Source of the DNA: CAWKMN01 sp963850765
GTDB lineage: Bacteria; Chloroflexota; Anaerolineae; Aggregatilineales; Aggregatilineaceae
DNA: 64,000 nt
Assembly (NCBI GenBank): GCA_963850765.1
Contig: CAWKMN010000003.1
Location: 186,001-250,000, forward strand
Direction of reading: 5' to 3'
The stretch's first letter is position 1. Each line of letters opens with the position of its first letter. The translations under genes were made by a program, and so were the position numbers. Positions 25,225 to 34,798 of this stretch are shown here, piece by piece. A model generated the notes under the pieces. It searched no databases, had not been told where the DNA came from, and saw nothing but the letters and a program-made list of their open reading frames with translations.

Positions 25225-27657
25225 ATGGGAACACGCAATCGCAAAATTTTCCGCGACGTAATCACACGCAAAACGCGCACGGCGCTGGTGTCGATCAGCA
25301 TCTTTATCGGCGTGCTCGGCGTGGTGACGCTCACCTCGGCGGGCGACATTCTGATTAACCAGCTGCGAGATGACCTCGTGGAAGAAGAACTGCCGATGGT
25401 GCTGGCCGTCGTTGATCTGGACGACGGGCTGGACGCGGCGGAAGTCGATCAGGCGGCGGCGCTCGGCCCCCTGCGCACGTACCCCGGCGTGATGACGGTG
25501 CAGGGCCGGTCCGACGAGCAGGTGTTCTGGCGCGCACCGGAGGATACTGGTTTTGTCGAGGGGATCATGCGCACGTTTTCCGATCCGCTCGATGCGATGG
25601 TGCTCGAACCAGTGACGCTGGTCGAGGGCGACTATCCCCAGCCCGGCCAGCATGAAGTCGTGATTGAGCGGCGCATGGCCGATCGGTACGGGTTAGGGGT
25701 GGGCGATCCGGTCGTGCTGCGCATCCTCAGCCAGTTGAGCGAGGTACCCGGTACGGTATCGGAAATTCCCGAAGAAACCTGGTCGGTAAGCGGGATTGTC
25801 TTCCATCCCTATATAGGTGAATCCAACCGTCACAGTTTTTACGTGCTGCCCGAGGACATGACCTATATCAGCGGTGCGGAACATTACAGCCTGATCGCAG
25901 CTCGGTTTGATAACTTTGCGGCGGCGGACGCTGCCCGGGATGATTTTAAAGCATACATTGACGACACCACGCCATTTACCGTCGAGTGGTTAGGCGTACA
26001 AGACCCGTCCAACAACGAATTTATCCTCGAAATGCAGGACTGGATCAGCACGCTGCAAATTCTGGCGATCCTGGCGATGCTCGTCTCGTCATTTCTGGTC
26101 GTGACTGTGATCAGCACCATCGTGATCGAGCAGCGCCGCCAGATCGGGGTCATGAAATCGTTGGGCGCGACACGCGCGGACAACTTCACGATGTACGCCG
26201 GGATCGCCGTCGTCTACGGATTTATCGGCATGGTTCCGGGCGTGCTGCTTGGTGTACCGGCGGGTTACGCGCTGGCTCACGAAGTATCGCCGCTCATGAA
26301 CGTGCTGCTGGATGAGTTTAGGGTGTCCTATCCGGGGGTGATCACCGGGGCAGTAATGGGCGTCATGATGCCGTTCCTGGCCGCGCTGATCCCGGTCCTG
26401 CTGGGGACGCGCGTTACCATCCGCGAAGCGATCACCGACCTCGGCATCTCGGCCCGCTACGGCAGCAGCCTCGGCGCGCGCACGATCCACCGTCTCCCTC
26501 TTCCAACGTCCGCGCGGCAGGCGTTGGCGAATATCTTCCAGAAAAAGGGCCGCCTCGCTATGACACTGATTACGCTGATCCTGGCGGTGGGGTCGTTCAT
26601 GGGCGTGGTGGCTGTTTTCCTTTCGCTGAACAATGCGTCGGAGAGCATTTTCGATACGTTCAACTATGAAGCGGAACTTTACCCGATCTCACCGGCGAAT
26701 TACGACTACGACACCGTCGGGGCGCTGATTGAGGAACGGATCGAAGGTCTGGACGGCGTCTATCCCACCTTCGGCACAGGCGTGGATATTGTGCTGGAAG
26801 ATCGCCCCAATACGGATGAGGACGTAATTTATTCAGTCTTCATGAACGGCTTTGATCCCGCGACCGGCAGCATCCGGCTCGATCTGGAAGCTGGGACCGG
26901 GTGGCAGGATCAGCCGAATCGGGAGGGGATCGTCCTCACACGCAGTGCCGCCGATGAGATCGGCAAAGGTCTGGGGGATACGATCACGATACGCCAGGAC
27001 GAGCGCACAATGGACCTGGAGATCATCGGGATTGACCACTTCCCGTTCCCGAATGCGTTTGCGCGCTGGCAGACCGCTGCGGCGATTGCGGGCGAAGACA
27101 CTCCGCAGGGTTACGCGCTGCGCTTCGAAAACCCCGATCTGACGGGTGCGGAGGTGGATCGTAAGCTCGGCGAGATACGGGAGATTCTGCTGCATAACGG
27201 CGTCGTGCCGGATTTCTGGAATCAGGTCGCCAGTGAGGAAGAAAACGCGGACACGATTTTGACTGCCGGGCTGGTGTTTAACATCGCGTCGCTGGTGATG
27301 GCATCCGTAGGTGCGATTGGTCTGCTGACGATCCTGTTTATCGGCGTCTTCGAGCGCCAGCGCGAGATCGGCGTGATGCGCTCGATTGGGGCAAGTTCGG
27401 CCACGATTGCCGGACAGTTCCTGGCCGAGGGCCTGTTGATCGGTCTGCTGGCGTGGATCGCGGGTGTGCCGCTGAGCTACGGCATTGCGCAGGTGATGAC
27501 TCAGCTTCTCCCGATTGGTGAATTTGGATTCGCTTATCCGCCGATTGTGCTGGTGTTAGGGCTGGTGGGGATGATCGTGATTGCGACCCTGGCGAGTCTC
27601 TGGCCGTCGCTGTCGGCGGCGCGGCGCACCGTATCGGATATTTTGCGGTACCAGTAA
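25225..27657 (+). CDS. ABC transporter permease, FtsX/MacB type (double)
   Basis: 810 residues with two FtsX-like permease modules. Helix 1 is TALVSISIFIGVLGVVTL (about 18-35), followed by a large extracytoplasmic domain. The first FtsX core is at about 275-410 (ILAMLVSSFLVVTVISTIVI, RRQIGVMKSLGATRADNF). A second long helix begins near 445 with its own outer domain. The last core is at about 680-805 (RQREIGVMRSIGASSATIAG). The two IGVM(K/R)S(L/I)GA motifs are the classical FtsX coupling helices. It likely exports or extracts lipids, lipoproteins or peptides, but the partner ATPase is not encoded beside it. Start: AAGGAATAACCATC precedes the ATG. Confidence 0.88.
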   Translation: MGTRNRKIFRDVITRKTRTALVSISIFIGVLGVVTLTSAGDILINQLRDDLVEEELPMVLAVVDLDDGLDAAEVDQAAALGPLRTYPGVMTVQGRSDEQVFWRAPEDTGFVEGIMRTFSDPLDAMVLEPVTLVEGDYPQPGQHEVVIERRMADRYGLGVGDPVVLRILSQLSEVPGTVSEIPEETWSVSGIVFHPYIGESNRHSFYVLPEDMTYISGAEHYSLIAARFDNFAAADAARDDFKAYIDDTTPFTVEWLGVQDPSNNEFILEMQDWISTLQILAILAMLVSSFLVVTVISTIVIEQRRQIGVMKSLGATRADNFTMYAGIAVVYGFIGMVPGVLLGVPAGYALAHEVSPLMNVLLDEFRVSYPGVITGAVMGVMMPFLAALIPVLLGTRVTIREAITDLGISARYGSSLGARTIHRLPLPTSARQALANIFQKKGRLAMTLITLILAVGSFMGVVAVFLSLNNASESIFDTFNYEAELYPISPANYDYDTVGALIEERIEGLDGVYPTFGTGVDIVLEDRPNTDEDVIYSVFMNGFDPATGSIRLDLEAGTGWQDQPNREGIVLTRSAADEIGKGLGDTITIRQDERTMDLEIIGIDHFPFPNAFARWQTAAAIAGEDTPQGYALRFENPDLTGAEVDRKLGEIREILLHNGVVPDFWNQVASEEENADTILTAGLVFNIASLVMASVGAIGLLTILFIGVFERQREIGVMRSIGASSATIAGQFLAEGLLIGLLAWIAGVPLSYGIAQVMTQLLPIGEFGFAYPPIVLVLGLVGMIVIATLASLWPSLSAARRTVSDILRYQ

Positions 27658-27752
27658 CCTCACCCCTAAACCCCCTCCATCCCACAGAGAGGGGACTGGC
27701 CAGCGCTTCGCTTCCTCTCTCCGCAGGGTGGAGAGGACCGGGGGCGAGGTTA
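27658..27752. repeat. GC-rich hairpin, extended double copy
   Basis: CCTCACCCCTAAACCCCCTC begins two joined hairpins (…CAGAGAGGGGAC… and CCTCTCTCCGCAGGGTGGAGAGG). It lies between the convergent permease and hydrolase genes and may act as a two-way terminator. Confidence 0.65.
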
Positions 27753-27799
27753 ATGCGCCATTCGTAATGTGGCTATCCAAACTCGATCCTATACCTGTA

Positions 27800-29654
27800 T
27801 CACTCGGCCGGAATGAGCGGCAGGGTGATCGACGACGGATAGTCCGCGCTGCGATACACGCTGATGGCCGGCGCGGGATCCTGCGGCACGGTGAGATAGG
27901 TATCGGCATCCGCACCGGTAATCGTGATTCGGATGCGGTTTCCGGCGTCAAAGATGTTTGAGGTGGGGTGCAGATCAAAAACCAGTTCCATGATCTCACC
28001 GGGCGTCACCGGCAGGATGTCCGCTTCCAGGCCGCGATGGAAGGGCAGGCCAAACACCGTCCACGGCGCATCCGCGGTCGCGCGGTGCGATGCCTTCAGC
28101 ACACCTTCGGTGATATACGTTGAGCGGCCGTCTGGCATCCACTTCTTCCAGGTAGACCATCACATCCACGTCGTCGGCTGTGGTGCTGACCCACAGGTGC
28201 GCGATCGGGTGGCCGGTGATTTGGGTCTCGGCTTCGAGCGGCGGCGTGGTATAGGTCAACCCCTTTTCGTCATTGGGGGTCATCTCTGGATAGCCAAAGC
28301 CGCCCCCGTAACCATCGGTCCAACGGGTCAGGGTGCCGGTGGTGGTGGTGTAATCCACCACGTAATCATCCTGAGCGCGGGCTTCGGCCGGTTGATCGAG
28401 AGTCAGCAGGCCGTCGTTGACCGATGCCACGCTGCCGGATGGCCCGGCCTGGAAGTAAAACGGGGTGGGCTGCTGGTTGGGCAGCGGCCACTGATCGGCC
28501 GTGCGCCACGCGGAGTCGTCCGGTGCGCCCATGACGCGGTAGAGAATGGGCGGCTCGTCCATGATGCCGTTGTCGACGCCCTTGAGCCAATAATCGAACC
28601 AGCGCAGATGCTCAGCCATCAGGTCGAATCCGCCGCTGCCGTTGTGTGACCAGGGCGTAATGAGGAGCTTCTGGGGCACGGTCAGGTTGTTGAACCACAA
28701 CACCGCGTCACGCGGATACATGTCGTACCAGCCGGCCAGCGTGTAGATCGCCACGCCGGACTCGTTGATCGCGTCCAGAGAGGACGAGGGGCTGTGGATG
28801 GTGTAGAGCGGCGCGTCTTCCAGGGATACGGTCGAATCGCGGAACGGGGCGTCGCGTGCCAGGGTGTACACGTTCCAGTTCGTGCCGTGTTCCCTGATGG
28901 CGGCGTCGAGCAGCGCGCCACCGGGATCGTCATCGACCGGGGCGGCGGGCATCAGCTTATCGAGTGCCACGTTGCCGGCCCCCCACGCGAGCACAAAATT
29001 CTCCCGAAAAACCCCGCCGGGATAGGCAAAGTCGTACATGTCGAACATCGCCATCATGGGGAAGATCGCTTTGAGATGGGGCGGCTGCATGCTGGCGGCC
29101 ATGTACTGCGTGATACCGAGATAGGACAGACCATACATGCCGATATTGCCATCACACCAGGGCTGTGCGGCGAACCACTCGGTCATGTCGTAAGCGTCCT
29201 GGCTTTCTTCGTGGCTGAACGGCCCGCGCTGCGATCCAAAGGAGGCCCCTCCGCCGCGCACGTCCACCGCTGCCACGATATAGCCATACCGGATCAGATC
29301 GCCGAGTTCGGGGAAGTAATTCACGATCCCGTAGATATGGCCGTCGGCCTCGACGTTGGCGCGGTGATAGCGATGATGGGTCCAGATCAGCGGCAGCGGT
29401 TCGTCGACCGGCACGCCATCCACCGACGGGCGGTAGAGGTCCACGGCCAGGTGGGTGCCGTCACGCACCTCCACATACTGTGATACCCGCACCCATTCAT
29501 CATAGATCGGCACTGAATAACCTTGGTAGACGCCCGGCCGGGAGATACGTTCGCCATCCTGAGCCGTGGCAGGGGCCGCCCCCGCGGTCAGTGCCGTGAT
29601 CAGGATCGCCAGCGCGGTCCCCAGGTGCGCCGTCCGTATCAACAACCATCGCAT
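27800..29654 (-). CDS. Secreted CocE/NonD-family hydrolase (frameshifted)
   Basis: About 617 residues from the ATG at 29654. A signal peptide (RWLLIRTAHLGTALAILITA…ATAQ) precedes an X-Pro dipeptidyl-peptidase S15/CocE alpha/beta-hydrolase: the nucleophile elbow GLSYLG (with Ser) is at about residue 160, a candidate acid is in GWYDMYPRDA and a candidate His in TPWSHNGSGG. The C-terminal jelly-roll runs from ITGHPIAHLWVSTTADDVDV. At about 28135 an extra base shifts the frame; the true continuation DGRSTYITEGVLKASHRAT ends at 27800. It probably hydrolyses acyl esters or Xaa-Pro peptides outside the cytoplasm. GAGG lies six bases before the ATG. Confidence 0.88.
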
Positions 29655-29730
29655 AGCAGCCTCATAGATTGTGGAAAAATGGAATTTACGTCTGAGCTTA
29701 CGCGAAATTGGGCTGCGCTGCAACTGGCAG

Positions 29731-29838
29731 TAAGTTATTAGTTGTTGGTTGTTAGTTCTGGCTCAGGACGTGGGATTGGGGCGGCGGTATTATGCTCAGC
29801 GCAGACCAAAAACAAAAAACCAATAACCAACAACTAAG
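29731..29838. repeat. GTTAGTTATTAGTTG inverted repeat
   Basis: TAAGTTATTAGTTGTTGGTT (from 29731) and CCAATAACCAACAACTAAGC (to 29838) form a long imperfect hairpin. The right arm contains the TAG stop codon of tatD. Confidence 0.7.
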
Positions 29839-30638
29839 CACTCTCCGCTGGCAGCGCAAACAGCCGCTCGGCGTTGGCGGTGGTCTGCGCGGCAAACTCA
29901 TCGTAGGCGAGGTTATGGAGAGCCGCGATCCGGTCCGCAATCAGCCGCACATACGCGGGGCGATTCGGAAAACGGCCGCGATGGGGTTCCGGCGTGAGGA
30001 ACGGCCCATCCGTCTCGACCAGCAGCCGATCCAGCGGCGTGCGGGCGGCGATCCGGCGCAGATCGTCGGCTTTCTTGAAGGTCACGGGGCCGGTGAAGCC
30101 CAGGTAAAAACCGAGCGCAAGGGCCCGCTCCGCCTCGGCCGCCGGCGCGGAAAACGAATGCAGCACACCCGGCCGATCCTTCAAGGGCTTCAGGCAGAGC
30201 CGCCACCCAACTGGTTAGCAGGCTGAGCACATCGTCGCTGGCATCGCGATTGTGGATAATTACAGGGAGACTCAGATCGGCGGCGAGGGCAAGCTGCGCT
30301 TCAAACGCGGCCCACTGCACCGATCGGGGCGACGAATTGCGGTAGTAGTCCAGGCCGATCTCGCCCACGGCGACGACCTTGGGATGGGCAGCCAGCACCC
30401 GCACTTCGTCCAGCATCGATTCAGAGAAGTCGGATGTACTGTTGGGGTGGATGCCCACCGCCGCGTACACGCCGGGATAGGTGTCCGCCAGCGCCAGCGC
30501 CGCCCGAATGCGCGGTATATCCACGCCGGGGTTGATGAGGCGCGTCACGCCAGCGGCGGCGGCCTCCTGCACCACGGTATGGCGGATACCATCGTAGGCG
30601 TCAAAATCCAGGTGGCAGTGGGTATCGATCAGGGTCAT
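29834..30638 (-). CDS. tatD: TatD family metal-dependent deoxyribonuclease (frameshifted)
   Basis: About 268 residues. Metal-site motifs are all present: IDTHCHLDFDAYD at the N-terminus, AVGEIGLDYYRN near residue 95, LPVIIHNRDASDDVLSLL near 128, LHSFSA near 155 and LLVETDGPFLTPEPHRGRFP near 205. A one-base shift at about 30184, between PEALE and KDRPGVLHSFS, splits the gene. TatD enzymes are cytoplasmic 3'-5' DNA/RNA exonucleases with roles in DNA repair. Its stop codon falls inside a repeat. Flanked on both sides by GTTAGTTATTAGTTG-type hairpins. Confidence 0.9.
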
Positions 30639-30656
30639 GGATGCGACCGATCGTGA

Positions 30657-30747
30657 CTTAGTGATTGGTGATTAGTTATTGGTTATTGGTCAGGCAAAAC
30701 TGCTCTCGCCGCTTTAACCAATCACCAAGAACTAAAAACTGATCACT
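30657..30747. repeat. GATTAGTTATTGG hairpin between tatD and gmd
   Basis: TTAGTGATTGGTGATTAGTT and its inverted partner AACCAATCACCAAGAACTAA flank a short centre. Same family as the repeats at 29731 and 54482. Confidence 0.7.
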
Positions 30748-32778
30748 TCAATGGGCCGGATGCCCGGATTTTAGCAGGTCGATATCCGCATCTACCATGC
30801 GCTGAATCAGTTCCACAAAGGTGACCTTCGGCTCCCAGCCGAGCACCTTGCCCGCCTTCGACGGATCGCCCACCAGCAGATCGACCTCAGCGGGGCGCAT
30901 GAAGCGCGGATCCTGCACGACAAACTCGTGCCAATCGAGATCGAGATAGCTGAAGGCGACTTCGACCAGTTCCTGGACCGAATGAGTCTCGCCGGTGGCT
31001 ACGACGAAATCATCCGGCTTTTCCTGCTGGAGCATCATCCACATCGCCTTGACATAATCGCCGGCGAAACCCCAGTCGCGCCGCGAGTTGAGATTGCCCA
31101 GGCGCAGCTCGTTCGCCATGCCGAGCTTGATCCGCGCGGCGGTGTGGGTCACTTTGCGGGTGACAAATTCCATGCCACGACGCGGTGAATTGTGAATCCA
31201 GCCCTGTCCGATTCCGGCGTGAAAGGTGCCGGAGGTGGTGGCGACATCAAATAACCAGTCTGCATGTGGGACAGGTCTGGCGGTTACGACTTCTTCGAGT
31301 GGACGGCGGAGATGCTGCCCCTTCTGACCAGGGACATCGGGCGAGTTGAGATTGATCTGGTAATAGAGCCTTCCATTACGTTCTTCGGGACAGATGATTG
31401 CACGCTGCCGCAACGTTGTCTGCGCCAGCCAGTACAGCCCGGCGGCTAGCACTGCTGACGAGGTTTTGAAACCCTGGAACTCGTAAGTGCAAGGAGTGCT
31501 TTTCAGGCCGTCTCCGGCGTTGAAACCGCGCAGAAAAGCCTTGCGTGCTTCTACAGAGGCATTGAGGATACGTCTGGGGATGCGCTTGTGCCCAGAGCGT
31601 GTGTAGAGCGAGTCTCGTAAATAGTTGGCATACCACCGCCCACCATTCAGATGCATCTGGATGATGTCTCGCCCATTAGGGAACCCACTGGGATAGGTGG
31701 CCTGTGACGCTGTACCGCCAACGATTCTCCGCCAGCAATTCCTGACTTCATCCAGCAGTTGTTGATCCTGATTGGTGACCTGTATCCTGCCTTCTTCTGA
31801 AATATATCCTTCAGCAGTCAAAATCCCAAGCAGCCAAGCTTCATCCTCTGTGAGGTTGATTACGTCGGTCGGAGCGGGGAGGTCGATAAGGGCCAGCGAG
31901 TTCCCCTGTCTTACCGTTTCGGCCGGGATTTCTATCGGCTGTCCGTCTTTACAGACGAAAACAATGTGGTCACTGGTGGCGTGATAGAGTGCTCCGCGCG
32001 CCGCAATACGATGGACTGTCTTGTTAGGCTTTCTTATGAACCCGTTCCAGGTCGCTGTCATGCACGTCACGTCCGTCCAGCCGTTCACATCCCAAACCTG
32101 GAAGCTATCCTTGGGCTCGATGTGTGTGGTGAAACGTGATGAGGTATGAGAGCTTGTGCGATGAGGGACGATATCCTCTATTGGCAGCAGATCGATCAAA
32201 CCGTCCTTGCATATAAATACGGGTGTCTCGCCAGTGACACATTCGTGGTTGAAAAGTATCCCACTCGTGGCGTGCATGCCGTAACTCTCGCGGTAATTGA
32301 TGGTGATCCAGTGCCCGTAGACCTTCGCCACACCGTAAGGACTGCGCGGATAAAACGGGGTGGTTTCGCGCTGCGGCACCTCGCGCACCTTGCCGAACAT
32401 CTCGCTGCTCGACGCCTGATAGAACCGGATCTCCGGGTTGACATGCCGGATCGCGGACAGGATGCGGGTCACGCCGAGGGCGGTCACGTCGCCGGTAAAA
32501 ACCGGCTGCGTCCACGAAGTCTGGACAAAACTCTGCGCCGCGAGGTTATAGACCTCCTGCGGCTCGCAGCCTTGCAGGGCGGTTTGCAGCGAGCTTTGAT
32601 CGAGCATATCGCCGGAGATCAAGTGGATCTGGTCCTGAATATGGTCGATGCGGGCGAAGTTCACCGTGCTGCTGCGCCGCACCAACCCGAAGACCTCATA
32701 ACCCTGTTCGATCAGAAACTCGGCCAGATAGGAGCCATCCTGCCCGGTGATGCCGGTGATGAGTGCGCGTTTAGTCAT
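30748..32778 (-). CDS. gmd: GDP-mannose 4,6-dehydratase with intein
   Basis: The precursor has 676 residues; the spliced enzyme would have 325, typical for bacterial Gmd. It converts GDP-mannose to GDP-4-keto-6-deoxymannose with NADP. The extein has the Rossmann motif ITGITGQDGSYLAEFL, the active-site SSSEMFG and YGVAK (Tyr/Lys). Between NHE and SPRRGMEFVTRKV, normally contiguous in Gmd, lies a 351-residue intein (31189-32241). The ATG at 32778 is preferred (GGAG 12 bases upstream); a TTG at 32787 is an alternative. It follows rmd by about 10 bases, forming a GDP-deoxyhexose operon for surface glycans. Confidence 0.95.
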   Translation of the reverse strand: MTKRALITGITGQDGSYLAEFLIEQGYEVFGLVRRSSTVNFARIDHIQDQIHLISGDMLDQSSLQTALQGCEPQEVYNLAAQSFVQTSWTQPVFTGDVTALGVTRILSAIRHVNPEIRFYQASSSEMFGKVREVPQRETTPFYPRSPYGVAKVYGHWITINYRESYGMHATSGILFNHECVTGETPVFICKDGLIDLLPIEDIVPHRTSSHTSSRFTTHIEPKDSFQVWDVNGWTDVTCMTATWNGFIRKPNKTVHRIAARGALYHATSDHIVFVCKDGQPIEIPAETVRQGNSLALIDLPAPTDVINLTEDEAWLLGILTAEGYISEEGRIQVTNQDQQLLDEVRNCWRRIVGGTASQATYPSGFPNGRDIIQMHLNGGRWYANYLRDSLYTRSGHKRIPRRILNASVEARKAFLRGFNAGDGLKSTPCTYEFQGFKTSSAVLAAGLYWLAQTTLRQRAIICPEERNGRLYYQINLNSPDVPGQKGQHLRRPLEEVVTARPVPHADWLFDVATTSGTFHAGIGQGWIHNSPRRGMEFVTRKVTHTAARIKLGMANELRLGNLNSRRDWGFAGDYVKAMWMMLQQEKPDDFVVATGETHSVQELVEVAFSYLDLDWHEFVVQDPRFMRPAEVDLLVGDPSKAGKVLGWEPKVTFVELIQRMVDADIDLLKSGHPAH
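31189..32241 (-). mobile_element. Intein with LAGLIDADG-type homing endonuclease in gmd
   Basis: A 351-residue in-frame insertion begins with Cys (CVTGETPVFI, block A) and ends GWIHN followed by extein Ser. Block B is YHATSDHIVFV. Two LAGLIDADG-like helices are LLGILTAEGYIS (about 137-148) and FLRGFNAGDGLKS (about 237-249). Block F is DWLFDVATTSGTFHAG. Cys1, the block B His, the penultimate His, the terminal Asn and the +1 Ser are all present, so splicing should work. The endonuclease has GD in its second motif but AEG in the first. The DNA looks less GC-rich than the extein. Confidence 0.93.
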
Positions 32779-32787
32779 GGTATTCAA

Positions 32788-33771
32788 TCACTCCTGGGGG
32801 TTAACCTGCGCCAGGCGCTGACGCCACAGGCGCTGACGCCAGTCGTTCAGAATATCGAGCAAGCTTTGTTCAAAGGGAATTGTTGGCTCCCAGCCGGTTT
32901 GAGCGCGCAGCCGCGAGGCGTCACCCACCCGGCGCGGCACATCCGAGGGACGCATCCGGGCCGGATCCTGCCGGACTTCAATGCGCGCCGTGCTGAAACC
33001 CAGCAGCGTATCCAGCACAACCTGGATGCTGTAGCCGCGCCCGCTGCCAATGTTGTAGGCCGCGCCCGGCTGCCCATGCATGAGCATCAGATGATAGGCG
33101 CGCACCACGTCACGCACATCGGTGAAATCGCGCTCGGCGGTCAGGTTGCCCACAAACATCACCGGCGGGTGCTGCCCGGCCTCGATCGCCGCGATCTGGC
33201 TGGCGAAATCGGCCGTGACGAAGCCGTGCCCCTGGCCCGGACCAATGTGGTTAAATGGGCGGGCGCGGATAATCGGCATGCGATAGGCCAGATAGTATTG
33301 CAGGCCCAGCATGTCCTGCGCGACCTTACTCACGCTGTAGGGATTGGACGGCTCAAACGGCGTCTGCTCGTCCAGGCCGCGCGCGCCCCCGGCTGACCCG
33401 TAGATTTCCGCCGAACTCACGATCAGCGTGCGGGCGTCGGGGCAGCGCTGGCGCAGGGACTCAAGCAGATTAAGCTGTATGAGGATATTGTTTTCGAGCG
33501 TTGCCCAGGGGTCTTTGAAGGACTGGCTGATGCTCGCCATGGCCGCCAGGTGGATTACCCAGTCCGGCTGCGCCTTTTCGATCAGGGAGTCCACTGCGGC
33601 CGGGCTGCGCAGATCGGCCTGCACCTGTGCCACAGGAAGGCCATCCAGCCGGAGGTTCTGCCCCGGCGGGTCAAATACGGCCGCGTAGAGGTTCAGGTCT
33701 GGCTGGGTAAGCAGGTGGTGGACCAGATGCCCGCCGACAAATCCGCCGGCACCGGTGATCAGTACGCGCAC
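32788..33771 (-). CDS. rmd: GDP-4-keto-6-deoxy-D-mannose reductase-like epimerase/dehydratase
   Basis: 327 residues from the GTG at 33771, chosen because GGAG lies nine bases upstream and the Rossmann motif VLITGAGGFVGGHLVHHLL starts at once. The extended SDR signature includes SSAEIYG, YSVSKVAQ (Tyr/Lys) and ARPFNHIGPGQGHGFVTAD, which is close to Rmd enzymes that make GDP-D-rhamnose. Immediately upstream of gmd, whose product is its substrate. GDP-L-fucose synthase is less likely because of the Rmd-like sequence around NHIGPGQ. The cytoplasmic product would feed cell-surface glycosyltransferases. Confidence 0.88.
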   Translation of the reverse strand: MRVLITGAGGFVGGHLVHHLLTQPDLNLYAAVFDPPGQNLRLDGLPVAQVQADLRSPAAVDSLIEKAQPDWVIHLAAMASISQSFKDPWATLENNILIQLNLLESLRQRCPDARTLIVSSAEIYGSAGGARGLDEQTPFEPSNPYSVSKVAQDMLGLQYYLAYRMPIIRARPFNHIGPGQGHGFVTADFASQIAAIEAGQHPPVMFVGNLTAERDFTDVRDVVRAYHLMLMHGQPGAAYNIGSGRGYSIQVVLDTLLGFSTARIEVRQDPARMRPSDVPRRVGDASRLRAQTGWEPTIPFEQSLLDILNDWRQRLWRQRLAQVNPQE

Positions 33772-33873
33772 GGGTGACGCTCCAATCCGGTAGACGCCCA
33801 AAGCGCGGCGATTATAGCATGGGAGCGGGCAAAGTCCAGAGCAGCCGGCGGGCGCATTTCCGCCGTCTGCCTG

Positions 33874-33917
33874 ACAAAACAACCACCCGGCGACGGAGGG
33901 GGAAGGTCGCCGGGTGG
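33874..33917 (-). terminator. Rho-independent terminator of hsp20
   Basis: A 12-bp perfect stem CCACCCGGCGAC/GTCGCCGGGTGG with an 11-base loop, followed on the minus strand by TTGTTTTG. It lies 28 bases after the hsp20 stop codon. Confidence 0.85.
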
Positions 33918-33944
33918 GGGAAGAAAATCGACGCAATGTGACGG

Positions 33945-34388
33945 TCAGTCGCCGCGCTTGACCGAGATCTGGCGCGGTTTGACCGTTTCCGCCTTGGGCA
34001 TGGTGAGCGTCAGTACGCCGTCTTTGAAGGTCGCTTCGACCTTGTCATGCTCGATGGGCGTGCTGATGGTCAGGGTGCGCTCAAAGCGCCCGGTGGGACG
34101 TTCGAGCAGCACGTACTTGCGGTTGTCGCTCGCATCGCGCTTGATCTCACCGCGGACGGTGAGCGTTTCGCCTTCCAGCGAAATCTCCAGCTCGTCGGCG
34201 GCGATTCCGGGGACATCCGCGCGGATCACAATGGCGTCGTCGGTAATGTAGGCGTCCATCGGCAGCAGCCACGCGCCGGTCCCACGGGTTTCGGAGCCCC
34301 GTGTAAACAATTCATCCAGCACGCGGTCCACCGCCTGCCGCAGCGTCAGCATATCACGCACAGGATCCCAACAATTCATTCTAGACAT
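33945..34388 (-). CDS. Small heat-shock protein, Hsp20/alpha-crystallin family
   Basis: 147 residues. A short N-terminal arm (CWDPVRDMLTLRQAVDRVLD) precedes the alpha-crystallin domain at about 42-130, with PMDAYITDDAIVIRADVPGI, LEISLEGETLTVRGEIK and the family end motif DGVLTLTMPKAE. The C-terminal extension PRQISVKRGD replaces the usual I-x-I. It is an ATP-independent holdase that binds unfolding proteins. The strong GAGGAGG site seven bases before the ATG and a well-formed terminator mark a single-gene unit. No CIRCE element was seen upstream. Confidence 0.95.
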   Translation of the reverse strand: MSRMNCWDPVRDMLTLRQAVDRVLDELFTRGSETRGTGAWLLPMDAYITDDAIVIRADVPGIAADELEISLEGETLTVRGEIKRDASDNRKYVLLERPTGRFERTLTISTPIEHDKVEATFKDGVLTLTMPKAETVKPRQISVKRGD

Positions 34389-34546
34389 GGTTTTGCCTCC
34401 TCGGTTCGGTTTTGGGTTATCCGGTTCCGACTAGAAAAGAAGATTGTTGACGCCCATTACTGTAACGTGCGTATGCTAGAAGAACATTAGCAGGATATAG
34501 GAGTTGTATCAGTTTTTCGGTGATAGCCAACAATACGAAGCAGCAG

Positions 34547-34552
34547 TATAAT
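34547..34552 (+). promoter_or_regulatory. Possible -10 box of the small 34595 gene
   Basis: TATAAT in an unusually AT-rich stretch 42 bases before the ATG. The -35 region 17 bases upstream (TAGCCA) is poor, so support is partial. Confidence 0.35.
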
Positions 34553-34594
34553 ATTGAGATAGTGTGAAATTAGAATGGGGGCGAAATAAGGGAT

Positions 34595-34777
34595 ATGTGG
34601 TTATTAGCGCGCGTTCAGGGCCCCGGCGTAACCCTGTTTTCTCCGAATGGCTCGCAGCGCAAGACGTTTGGCGACTTTGATATGGCGGTCGCGGCGCTGC
34701 TGCAAGATGGTTGGGAGCCGTTCGCGGCTGACAGCAACAACGTGGTCCTGGTCTGGTTTCGCAAACGGGCGGGTTAG
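34595..34777 (+). CDS. Small conserved-looking hypothetical protein
   Basis: 60 residues: a beta-strand-rich start (WLLARVQGPGVTLFSPNG), a helix (MAVAALLQDGWEPFA) and a final strand (NNVVLVWFRKR). The layout resembles short DUF4177-like proteins in which a gene-length beta-alpha-beta unit ends with WxxFRR, but no family is assigned. AAGGGA precedes the ATG and a TATAAT box lies upstream. Function unknown. Confidence 0.6.
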   Translation: MWLLARVQGPGVTLFSPNGSQRKTFGDFDMAVAALLQDGWEPFAADSNNVVLVWFRKRAG

Positions 34778-34798
34778 CGGCCGTGCCGCACGGCGGCC

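Noticed and set aside
29731..30749. Clustered GTTAGTTATTAG repeats considered as a CRISPR array
   Set aside because: Copies are inverted, irregularly spaced and variable, with no unique equal-length spacers and no cas genes in the window.
32146..33396. Plus-strand frame of 416 codons across gmd and rmd
   Set aside because: Antisense to two genes with clear catalytic motifs; no recognisable domain or ribosome site.
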